Origin: Pseudomonadota bacterium
Lineage (GTDB): Bacteria > Pseudomonadota > Alphaproteobacteria > Rhodospirillales > Magnetospirillaceae
DNA: 64,000 nt
Reading direction: 5' to 3'
Assembly: GCA_021793155.1 (NCBI GenBank)
Contig: JAJYTF010000022.1
Coordinates: forward strand, 1 to 64,000
Shown here: positions 57,292 through 64,000 of the stretch, one piece after another
Position numbering within the stretch: position 1 is the first letter of the stretch
How the letters are laid out: the number at the start of each line of letters is the position of its first letter
The notes under the pieces: model-generated
Told to the model about the DNA's origin: nothing
Seen by the model: only the letters and a program-made list of their open reading frames with translations
Database searches by the model: none
Translations under genes and position numbers: made by a program

Positions 57292-58077
57292 TTATGGTTG
57301 GGAGGCCAAGCCTCTCTCGCGCTTCTCGACCCGGGCCATCGAGCCCAGAAGGCAGACTGCGGCCCAGGCGACCGTCACGGCCAGGGCGATCAGATAGCGT
57401 TGGTCGAGGAAAAGCGCGTCGGGCGTCTTGTAGAACGGGCTGCGCATCAGCACCAGCGCATGGGCGACCGGGTTCAACGTCATGAGCACGTGCAGCCAGC
57501 CAGGAGCGCGTTCGATGGGGAACAGGGCACCGGACAGCATCCACAACGGCATCAGGAACACCATCATGATGGCATGAAATCCGGCCGAGGACCGCATGCT
57601 CCAGGCGAAGAAGAATCCCATGGCGGCGAACCCGACGCTGGTCAGGACATAGGCGGCGATCAGCAGGGCCAGCGAGCCTAAGCCCAGATGCAGGCCGAGG
57701 AACGGAGCGGCGAGGGTAAAGATCAGTGTCTGCACCATGGCGATGGCAGTACCGCCGAGCACCTTGCCCAGCACGATGGCCATGCGAGATACCGGCGCCA
57801 CCAGGACGCTCTGCAGGAATCCGGCATCCCTGTCCTCAATGATGGTAATGGAAGAGAAGATGCTGGCAAACAGCATCATCATCAGCATGACGCCAGGGTA
57901 GAAATATTCGAGGTAGCTCACGTTCTCCATGCCGGGGGCGCGGAACGAGGAACTGAAGCCGGAGCCCAGGAACAGCCAAAATAAGATTGGCTGGGCTACG
58001 GTGCCGATCACCCGCTGTGGCTGACGGATAAAGCGGACGAATTCACGCTTGGCCAGAGCGAAAACAACACGAATCAT
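57292..58077 (-). CDS. ABC-2 type exporter permease
   Basis: A 261-residue permease with six membrane segments; YLEYFYPGVMLMMMLFASIF and FLQSVLVAPVSRMAIVLGKV are typical of ABC-2 permeases of the DrrB/NodJ kind. Substrate unknown. The ATG at 58077 overlaps the ATPase stop in ATGA. Confidence 0.9.
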   Translation of the reverse strand: MIRVVFALAKREFVRFIRQPQRVIGTVAQPILFWLFLGSGFSSSFRAPGMENVSYLEYFYPGVMLMMMLFASIFSSITIIEDRDAGFLQSVLVAPVSRMAIVLGKVLGGTAIAMVQTLIFTLAAPFLGLHLGLGSLALLIAAYVLTSVGFAAMGFFFAWSMRSSAGFHAIMMVFLMPLWMLSGALFPIERAPGWLHVLMTLNPVAHALVLMRSPFYKTPDALFLDQRYLIALAVTVAWAAVCLLGSMARVEKRERGLASQP

Positions 58078-59045
58078 GGGGTAGCTATCTCCAGTTGCTC
58101 GCTTTCGACCTCCTGCGCCGTCTTGCCGGTCAGATGGATGAAAACGTCTTCAAGGGCTGGCTGCTTGATGGCGATGCTGTCGATGTCAGCCCGATAGCGG
58201 GTCAGCAGTTCTTCGAGGATGGGCAAGCCGGCGCCGTTGTCGGTCTCTTCAAGGCGGATCTCCTCGCCATGGCGCCGTGTCCGCAAGTGCAGGTCGGCAT
58301 GAATGCGGGCTTCCAGGCCCAGGGGGTTGCGGCTTTGCACCACCACCATTTCGCGGCCCAACCCGGCCCTCAGCGTCTGGGGGCTGTCCAGGGCCAGCAG
58401 CTGTCCCCCCTTCATGATTGCAACCCGGTCCGCATCCTCGGCTTCCGAGAAGATATGGCTGGTCATCAGCACCGTCATCTTGCGGCCGCGTTGAATGCTG
58501 TGCAGGGCCGTGACGAAATTTCGCCGGCTGCTCGGATCGAGGCCGGTGGTCGGTTCGTCCAGCAGCAGGATTTTCGGGCGGGTGAGCAGGCATTTTGCCA
58601 ATTCGACCTGTCGGGCCAAGCCTCCTGACAACGTATCCACCTTGTCGGGCAAACGGTCCTTGAGGTCGGTCCAGCCCAGTGCCTCGTCAAGGCGTTCGGC
58701 CAAGTCGCGGCCCTTCAGGCCGTAAAGGTCGGCGTGCAGGCGAAGGTTTTCCCTCACCGTCAGATGCTTGTCCACGGCCGGGCTCTGGAACACCACCGCC
58801 ATCTGCGCGCGGGCTATGGCGGGCTCCTTCAGCAGGTCGCTGCCGGCGATGCAGATGCTGCCGGACGACGGCAGGGTCATCCCGCACAGGATGCGGAACA
58901 GCGTCGACTTGCCGCTGCCGTTGGGCCCCGAGAGGATGCAGAATTCGCCCTCGCCGATGGTCAGCGAGAGGTCGGATATGGCGGTGCGAGGGGGGGATTT
59001 CCGGGTGCCCGGATAGACGTGGGTCAGGTGCTGAATACGGATCAT
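58074..59045 (-). CDS. ABC-2 type exporter ATP-binding protein
   Basis: A 323-residue ATPase of the DrrA/CcmA-like class: Walker A LSGPNGSGKSTLFRILCG, signature TLSGGLARQVELAKCLL, Walker B ILLLDEPTTGLDPSSRR. The C-terminal ~100 residues form the extra domain found in drug or lipid exporters. Substrate unknown. Confidence 0.92.
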   Translation of the reverse strand: MIRIQHLTHVYPGTRKSPPRTAISDLSLTIGEGEFCILSGPNGSGKSTLFRILCGMTLPSSGSICIAGSDLLKEPAIARAQMAVVFQSPAVDKHLTVRENLRLHADLYGLKGRDLAERLDEALGWTDLKDRLPDKVDTLSGGLARQVELAKCLLTRPKILLLDEPTTGLDPSSRRNFVTALHSIQRGRKMTVLMTSHIFSEAEDADRVAIMKGGQLLALDSPQTLRAGLGREMVVVQSRNPLGLEARIHADLHLRTRRHGEEIRLEETDNGAGLPILEELLTRYRADIDSIAIKQPALEDVFIHLTGKTAQEVESEQLEIATP

Positions 59046-59181
59046 CGGGTTCCTGTCACCAGTGTCCCAGCCAAAATCTGTGCAAGCGGTGAAGCCGCAT
59101 CTATACGCGCCGGGCAGTCATGCAGTAAAGGGCACACAGGGTGCCCAGATGGGGGAGATCGGCCGTTCTTTCAAGTAAAAT

Positions 59182-60204
59182 TCATGCGACCAGGCGGTCT
59201 CGCCGGCGCTCGCCCCAGAGCTGCCGGGCCAATCTTTCCGCTTCGTCGACGGTCTTCGCCCGGCCCAACTGGCGCAACGCCACGGCGGCGGTGCCAACGA
59301 TCGTTGCTTCGGCGAAGGAGTCCGCGACGGTGCCGCGCCACAGGGCGCCGAGAAACGCCGGATCCATGCCATTCGGGCTCTCCGGCCCACCGGACAGCAA
59401 CGGCGCCCATTCTTCCGAGAATTCGGTGCCGGCCAGCAGGCCGTCCACCAGGCAGGGCTTGTCGGGCCGTCGTTCGACCTCGCCGCCGTCACCCTTGAAG
59501 CAGGCTACGCTGTGCATTCCCATGAGCTTGGCTGCGTCGCGATGCACGGCCCGATAGTTCGGGTGGAAGACACTGATCAGCGCGGCGCGGGCATCGAAGG
59601 GATTGACGTTGCGAACCACCGTATGCAGCGGCGAGCGCAGGCCCAAGAGGGATTTCAGGCCGAAAATCTCGTTCAGCTTGGGGTTCAGCAGTTCCATCGG
59701 CGCATAGGTGAAATTGTACGCCGCCAGCTGCCCTGCCGCTTCGGCCGGCGAGCTGGCGGCCGGAACGCCCAAGGCGGCCAGCGTCTCTCGGGTGTAGAGG
59801 CGGCCGGCGGTGTGCCCTTCCGTGCCGTGCATGAAGATCCTCACCCCACTGCCGGCAAGCAGCAGGGCCGCCAGGATGAACAGCGGCAGGCGGCGAGCCT
59901 TGCCGGCATAAGAGGGCCAGTCGACATCGACCGGTGGCAAGTCTGCCGGGCGCTGCAGGCTGTCCCGGATGGCCAGGGCGAAGCCGGCGACTTCCTCGGG
60001 TGTCTCGGTGCGGACCCGCAGCAGGCACAGGAACGCACCCAGCTGAACGGGCTCGACCTCGTCGCGGAAAACCATGGCCGCGGCGGTACGCGCTTCGTCG
60101 ATGGTCAGCGCCCGGCTTAACCGCGGGCCTTTGCCGAGGATGCGCACATATTGCGCAAACGGATGCTCACTCGGGGCCGCTTCGCTCGCGTGGGGTTCAT
60201 TCAT
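59182..60204 (-). CDS. TrpD2-like (YbiB) glycosyltransferase-fold protein
   Basis: A 340-residue protein of the anthranilate phosphoribosyltransferase-like fold (glycosyl transferase family 3). N-terminal LTIDEARTAAAMVFRDEVEP and VQLGAFLCLLRVRTETPEEV are typical; the core includes VRIFMHGTEGHTAGRLYTRE and LLGLRSPLHTVVRNVNPF. TrpD2 members do not make tryptophan, and E. coli YbiB binds nucleic acid. Its grouping with DsrEFH and CbiX hints at a sulfur or siroheme link, but that is inference. Confidence 0.82.
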   Translation of the reverse strand: MNEPHASEAAPSEHPFAQYVRILGKGPRLSRALTIDEARTAAAMVFRDEVEPVQLGAFLCLLRVRTETPEEVAGFALAIRDSLQRPADLPPVDVDWPSYAGKARRLPLFILAALLLAGSGVRIFMHGTEGHTAGRLYTRETLAALGVPAASSPAEAAGQLAAYNFTYAPMELLNPKLNEIFGLKSLLGLRSPLHTVVRNVNPFDARAALISVFHPNYRAVHRDAAKLMGMHSVACFKGDGGEVERRPDKPCLVDGLLAGTEFSEEWAPLLSGGPESPNGMDPAFLGALWRGTVADSFAEATIVGTAAVALRQLGRAKTVDEAERLARQLWGERRRDRLVA

Positions 60205-60216
60205 CGGGGGCGCCTC

Positions 60217-60531
60217 TCAGAACCAGGACTGGACGGCCGAATGGCGGGTCGCCAAGTCGACGAAGCCAAGGTAGTCGATTACCCTGACGCCGTCGAGCAG
60301 CGAGGCTTCCGCCAGGCCGCGGGCCGCCAGATCGGGGCCGAGGACATAGACGGGGTGGCGGTTCGCCGCTTCGGCCAGCCGATCGGCCGCGGCGCCGGCG
60401 GCAAGGGCGGCGTAGACGCCATCCTCGATCAGCAGAACGGCGGCCCCCTCGGTCAGGCGGGCCAGGCAGCTTTCCAGAGCCGTACTGGCGAAGGGGGACT
60501 TGTTGACGGTGTGGAGCGGGCCCATGAACAT
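60217..60531 (-). CDS. dsrH: DsrH/TusB-family sulfur relay protein
   Basis: A 104-residue protein: PLHTVNKSPFASTALESCLA with the conserved Cys (residue 22, or 20 from the second start), then AAVLLIEDGVYAALA. DsrH/TusB forms a hexamer with DsrE and DsrF. The ATG at 60531 follows GTGAGG; an ATG at 60525 is possible. Confidence 0.88.
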   Translation of the reverse strand: MFMGPLHTVNKSPFASTALESCLARLTEGAAVLLIEDGVYAALAAGAAADRLAEAANRHPVYVLGPDLAARGLAEASLLDGVRVIDYLGFVDLATRHSAVQSWF

Positions 60532-60533
60532 CC

Positions 60534-60896
60534 TCACGCGCTGACGACGACGTCCATGCCGGCCATGATTTCGGCCATCTCGCCACGGTCGAGCAGGGTC
60601 GCCGGCACCAGCAGGTCGGCCTCGGTCAGGCCGCGTTCGGCCAAAGACTGCCGCTCGACCCAGACATGGTCGATATCGTATTCGCCGAGTTCAACGAGCG
60701 ATGCGGTGAAATCTTTCGTGCCCAGGGCTTCGGGCCGCTGGCCGCGCAGCAACTGGAATACCCCGTCGTCGAGATAGGCGAGATGGACTTCCTGACCCAG
60801 GGACGCGGCGATGAGCGCCGCCTCGAGCGCTTCTCCGGCCTGGCCGGCGCCGTAGGGCGCCTTGCGGCTGACGAAGAGGAACGTTTTGCGGCGCAT
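60534..60896 (-). CDS. dsrF: DsrF/TusC-family sulfur relay protein
   Basis: A 120-residue protein: KTFLFVSRKAPYGAGQAGEA and LGQEVHLAYLDDGVFQLLRG fit DsrF/TusC. It has no conserved cysteine and is structural in the DsrEFH hexamer. Two bases separate its stop from dsrH. Confidence 0.88.
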   Translation of the reverse strand: MRRKTFLFVSRKAPYGAGQAGEALEAALIAASLGQEVHLAYLDDGVFQLLRGQRPEALGTKDFTASLVELGEYDIDHVWVERQSLAERGLTEADLLVPATLLDRGEMAEIMAGMDVVVSA

Positions 60897-60902
60897 GTGA
60901 GT

Positions 60903-61262
60903 TCAGGCTCCGAAGGTGACCAGGCGATCCGCCAGTACGGCCGCTTCCACCATTTGTCCCAGGCCGGAGATGCGGAAGCCGGGAGCCAGGTTGGCCTCCC
61001 GCACTCCGCGCGCCATGCCGGCGGCGATACACACCACCAGATCGACCCTGCTCTCGGCGGCAAGCTCCGACCAGGCGCGAGCCGTGCTGCATTCCCCGGC
61101 CGGCGGCGAGGCCAGGCGATTGGCGTTGTAGACGCCGTCCATATAGAAGAAGACCCGCACCAGCTCGTGTCCGCCGGTGAGCACCGCCTGCGCGAAGGAC
61201 AAGGCCGATGCCGTGGCCTGATGGCCGAATGGACCCTCGTTGACGAGGATGGCGAATTTCAA
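60903..61262 (-). CDS. dsrE: DsrE/TusD-family sulfur relay protein
   Basis: A 119-residue protein: MKFAILVNEGPFGHQATASA, VRVFFYMDGVYNANRLASPP and VDLVVCIAAGMARGV with C78, the sulfur-accepting position in DsrE/TusD. It starts with TTG at 61262 after GAGGAGCCCC; no nearer ATG gives the conserved N-terminus. It would take sulfur from TusA (52277). Confidence 0.9.
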   Translation of the reverse strand: MKFAILVNEGPFGHQATASALSFAQAVLTGGHELVRVFFYMDGVYNANRLASPPAGECSTARAWSELAAESRVDLVVCIAAGMARGVREANLAPGFRISGLGQMVEAAVLADRLVTFGA

Positions 61263-61347
61263 TTTTGGGGCTCCTCGATGTCTCCGCCATCCTGCCTTGG
61301 CAGACAGGCGTCAGCAAGGAGGTTCGGTCCGCTACCAGGCCGGTGCC

Positions 61348-62133
61348 TCATTGCCCGATCAGCGTCTTGGCCAGCATGGCGTCGGCGGCGCGGACCAGGT
61401 CGAGGACCATCGCCGCCACCTCGGGGTCGCTGCCCAGGCCTCCCATCAGCCAGACCGTCCGGCCGCCGAAGGCGACGGGGCCGCCGAACGGTGTCGACAG
61501 CCCGAACAGCGGCGGAAGGTCCTCGCTGGCATGCATTCCGTCGGAAATCAGCAGCGGTGCGGCCACCACCGATGGCGCCCGTACCAGCTTGGGCCACTCG
61601 GCGACCCGCGGCTCCTGCTCGATATAGGCCGTGGCGACTTCGGCGAAGCGGCCTATGGCCCGCAAGGCAGCGGCCACCGCTTCCGGCGCTTGGCCGGCAC
61701 CGCCGCTGCGCGAGCCGTGGGCGATCACCAGCAGCGCAGTGGTTTCCGGGGCAATTCCGCCGCTCCGGCAAAGTGCCTCGGCCCGGCTTTGCAGCAGGGC
61801 GGCGACACCAGGATGGCTGCCGACCGGGTCGCAATAGATCACCCGCCGTCCGGACAGATCGGTCAGGCGCCCAGCCAAGCCCAGTCTCTTCGGGATAAGC
61901 CGGCGGGCGAAGGTGCCTTCGGCCGCGAAATTCGGCATCACATAGACCAGCGGCGCCGTTACCAGGTCGAGGGACGGGAACGGTGGCTCCTTCCAGAAGC
62001 ATTCGCGCACTTCGGCGAACAGGTTGCGCCGGCGGATCTCTTCGGCCAGGCGAACTGTCGCCGCGCGCCCCTCCGGCCGTCGCGACGAGCCGTGCCCGAC
62101 CAATAACAGGGCCGCGCCTTTCCAAGCGTCCAT
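61348..62133 (-). CDS. CbiX-type sirohydrochlorin chelatase
   Basis: A 261-residue protein with two CbiX-like halves, the first opening ALLLVGHGSSRRPEGRAATV and the second ALLVIAHGSRSGGAG, each carrying a metal-binding His in a GHGS/AHGS motif. MPNFAAEGTFARRLIPKRLG is also typical. It inserts iron (or cobalt) into sirohydrochlorin, giving siroheme for sulfite/nitrite reductases. Start at 62133 gives the usual length; 62196 is an alternative. No siroheme enzyme lies in the window. Confidence 0.85.
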   Translation of the reverse strand: MDAWKGAALLLVGHGSSRRPEGRAATVRLAEEIRRRNLFAEVRECFWKEPPFPSLDLVTAPLVYVMPNFAAEGTFARRLIPKRLGLAGRLTDLSGRRVIYCDPVGSHPGVAALLQSRAEALCRSGGIAPETTALLVIAHGSRSGGAGQAPEAVAAALRAIGRFAEVATAYIEQEPRVAEWPKLVRAPSVVAAPLLISDGMHASEDLPPLFGLSTPFGGPVAFGGRTVWLMGGLGSDPEVAAMVLDLVRAADAMLAKTLIGQ

Positions 62134-62221
62134 ACTGCCGCCTACTCCGAACTGCTTGTCTAAATCTAAATATAGTGTCGGCGGCCCCACCGTCATCGGC
62201 CGGCGTCTTGCGGTGCAAGAT

Positions 62222-62266
62222 CGGGTTTCAACCGCTGATCGCCTTGTCCAGCTGAGCTATCCGCCG
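62222..62266 (-). other. tRNA-like 5' half, possible tRNA fossil
   Basis: The minus strand reads GCGGATAGCTCAGCTGGACA then a degenerate D-arm end and AGCGGTTGAAACCCG, which can form a short anticodon-like stem around TTGAAAC. No T arm (GGTTCGAAT) or matching acceptor strand follows. It may be a decayed tRNA, possibly left by an integration event, or coincidence. Confidence 0.3.
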
Positions 62267-62305
62267 TAGCATATGCCGCACCGCAGCAAATTCAGGAAGG
62301 TTTCC

Positions 62306-63481
62306 ATGACTGATGTCGTAATCGTCTCGGCGGCGCGCACCGCCGTCGGCAGCTTCAACGGCAGCTTCGCTTCCCTCTCCTCCATCAAGCTGGGGGAGGA
62401 GGTGATTCGGGCGGCTATTGCGCGGGCCGGGGTCAGCGCCTCGGATGTCTCAGAAGTGATCATGGGCCAGATCCTGACGGCCGGCATCGGCCAGAACGGC
62501 GCCCGCCAAGCCTCCATTGCGGCCGGCGTGCCGCAGGAAGCACCGGCCTGGACCGTCAACCAGCTCTGCGGCTCGGGCCTGCGTTCCGTCGCCCTGGGTA
62601 TGCAGGCGCTGCTAGCCGAGGACAACGGCGGTTTCGTCGTGGCCGGCGGCCAGGAGAGCATGACCAACGCACCGCATGCGGTCTATCTCCGCTCGGGCAC
62701 CAAGATGGGCAGCACCGAACTGGTCGACACCATGTTGCGCGATGGCCTGATGGATGCCTTCCACGGCTATCATATGGGGGTGACCGCCGAGAACGTGGCG
62801 CAGAAATGGCAGCTCAGCCGCGCCGAACAGGACGAGTTCGCCCTGGCCTCGCAGCAGAAGGCCGAGGCCGCTCAGAAGGCAGGCCGCTTCGATGAAGAGA
62901 TCGTGCCGGTCACCATCCGCAGCCGCAAAGGCGACGAGGTGGTGAAGGTTGACGAATATCCGCGGCATGGGACAACCATGGACGCCTTGGCCAAGCTGAA
63001 GCCCGCCTTCAACAAGGAAGGAACGGTCACTGCCGGCAACGCTTCGGGCATCAACGACGGCGCCGCCGCCGTCGTGCTGACCACCGCCAAGGAAGCTGCC
63101 CGGCGGGGCTTGAAACCCCTTGCCCGCATCGTTTCCTGGGCGCAGGCCGGCGTAGATCCGGCAATCATGGGCACCGGACCGATTCCAGCCGCCAAGGCGG
63201 CATTGAAGAAGGCGGGATGGACACCGGCCGACATCGACCTTGTCGAGGCGAACGAGGCCTTTGCCGCCCAGGCCATCGCGGTGAATCGCGAGCTTGGTTG
63301 GGATTTAGCCAAGGTCAACGTCAACGGCGGCGCCATTGCGCTGGGCCACCCCATTGGCGCCTCGGGCGCCCGCATCCTGGTGAGTCTGCTCCATGAAATG
63401 GCTCGTCGCGACGCAAAGAAAGGGCTGGCCACATTGTGCATCGGCGGCGGCATGGGGATCGCCATGACGGTCGAGCGCTGA
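62306..63481 (+). CDS. phaA: Acetyl-CoA acetyltransferase (thiolase)
   Basis: A 391-residue biosynthetic thiolase condensing two acetyl-CoA to acetoacetyl-CoA. The acylated Cys is in [14 protein letters not shown], the general base in [17 protein letters not shown], and the second Cys in [16 protein letters not shown]. It probably feeds poly-3-hydroxybutyrate synthesis, although no phaB is adjacent. The ATG at 62306 follows AGGAAGG. Confidence 0.94.
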   Translation: MTDVVIVSAARTAVGSFNGSFASLSSIKLGEEVIRAAIARAGVSASDVSEVIMGQILTAGIGQNGARQASIAAGVPQEAPAWTVNQLCGSGLRSVALGMQALLAEDNGGFVVAGGQESMTNAPHAVYLRSGTKMGSTELVDTMLRDGLMDAFHGYHMGVTAENVAQKWQLSRAEQDEFALASQQKAEAAQKAGRFDEEIVPVTIRSRKGDEVVKVDEYPRHGTTMDALAKLKPAFNKEGTVTAGNASGINDGAAAVVLTTAKEAARRGLKPLARIVSWAQAGVDPAIMGTGPIPAAKAALKKAGWTPADIDLVEANEAFAAQAIAVNRELGWDLAKVNVNGGAIALGHPIGASGARILVSLLHEMARRDAKKGLATLCIGGGMGIAMTVER

Positions 63482-63490
63482 TCCGGGGAA

Positions 63491-63519
63491 GGGCGGCCGG
63501 ATTTCAGGGCCGGCCGCCC
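63491..63519. terminator. Bidirectional terminator hairpin
   Basis: GGGCGGCCGG and CCGGCCGCCC form a perfect 10-bp stem around a 9-base loop, nine bases after the thiolase stop and before the convergent ATP-grasp-like gene. Confidence 0.75.
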
Positions 63520-63533
63520 GGCCGACGGCGGCG

Positions 63534-64000
63534 TCAATTGGAGGCGGGGTAGCGCTTGAGCAGACGCTGCTGGCGCTGTTGGAAGGCCACGAGTTCCCGT
63601 ACCGAAAGCGGCATAAAGCCGCGACGACGATTGCCTTCGGCGATGGCGAACATCAATGCCTGCTGGCGGAACAAGGTGCCGAAAACGTCGAAAAGCCTAA
63701 GATTGGGATCCCAGATGTGCACGGCCTCCGACCCCGCACCGTTGATCTCGACGATCAGGAAGCCTTCGCCCGCCTGCAGGCGATCGACCGTCTCGAAACG
63801 GAGATCGAAGCGTCCAAACCAGAACTCCGGCATGCTGCGAACGATGGCCTCGAACCGCTCGGTCATCGCCGGGGTCACCCAGGTCCGGCCATCGATATAT
63901 AGACCACCCACCCTGTTGCTGCCGATGGTGGCGAGACGCACACATTCCGATGCGGATGGAACCCGCTCCAATTGCAGGGAATGGCTCCTGAGGTGAATCG
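63534..64000 (-). CDS. ATP-grasp-like protein, C-terminal part (cut by right edge)
   Basis: The open frame continues without a stop to the right edge, so the start is outside the window; about 155 residues are visible. FWFGRFDLRFETVDRLQAGE and FLIVEINGAGSEAVHIWDP resemble the metal-binding end of ATP-grasp ligases (D-Ala-D-Ala ligase-like, with the ExNxxG-type motif EINGAG). Upstream readable residues are RSHSLQLERVPSASE. A ligase role is likely; substrate unknown. Confidence 0.65.
   Translation of the reverse strand, partial: IHLRSHSLQLERVPSASECVRLATIGSNRVGGLYIDGRTWVTPAMTERFEAIVRSMPEFWFGRFDLRFETVDRLQAGEGFLIVEINGAGSEAVHIWDPNLRLFDVFGTLFRQQALMFAIAEGNRRRGFMPLSVRELVAFQQRQQRLLKRYPASN

Overview
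The window is high-GC DNA from an alphaproteobacterium, most likely a Rhodospirillales/Magnetospirillum-like organism. That placement is inference from gene content: a complete ccmABCDEFGHI cluster, CarD, 7Fe ferredoxin FdxA, a SUV3-like helicase, DsrEFH, and monomeric isocitrate dehydrogenase beside AcnB. No 16S gene is present to confirm it. Gene density is high and most genes sit in short, often overlapping, same-strand runs.

Region 1-5180 is accessory: a ParB-like protein, a DUF932 protein, and a TumA-like antitoxin with an unusual 67-codon partner. It abuts the 3' end of a tRNA-Arg(CCT) gene (5180-5256), a classic integration site, so this looks like the end of an integrated element. The ParB-like and DUF932 genes carry near-identical ~200-nt structured leaders. 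Region 5328-12587 (minus strand) is housekeeping: proline iminopeptidase, two enzyme-like proteins with altered catalytic motifs (nuclease-like and phosphatase-like), CarD, FdxA, an S4 RNA-binding protein, a SUV3-like helicase and a ribosome hibernation factor. htpG (12859-14721) is on the plus strand.

Region 14823-21425 is a full N-type ATPase operon (atpDCQRBEFAG order, no delta gene), followed on the same strand by an RBBP9/YdeN-type hydrolase, and preceded by pstSCAB (22151-25870). A DUF2333 gene converges on a peroxide-defence unit (27097-29882: rubrerythrin, rubredoxin, rubredoxin reductase, OxyR). A LysR regulator and a small unknown gene follow. Region 31489-41133 holds acnA, an MFS exporter, an isochorismatase-like hydrolase, monomeric icd and acnB, i.e. 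the citrate-to-2-oxoglutarate step with both aconitase types.

Region 41387-48731 is the cytochrome c maturation cluster ccmA-I. Downstream is a decayed GGDEF-EAL gene, a TauE-type permease with a rhodanese, a secreted His-rich peptide, a cold-shock protein, TusA and a DUF2189 membrane protein. Region 53638-56440 carries a small membrane protein, DUF420, an atypical heme-copper oxidase subunit I-like protein and CtaB. After a bidirectional terminator come an acetate/succinate channel, an ABC-2 exporter, and a minus-strand sulfur/siroheme group (TrpD2-like, DsrH, DsrF, DsrE, CbiX). The window ends with acetyl-CoA acetyltransferase and a partial ATP-grasp-like gene that runs off the right edge.

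Three copies of a dispersed hairpin element (9199-9276, 48728-48850, 53444-53563) show compensated stem changes; one copy supplies the stop codons of both flanking genes.
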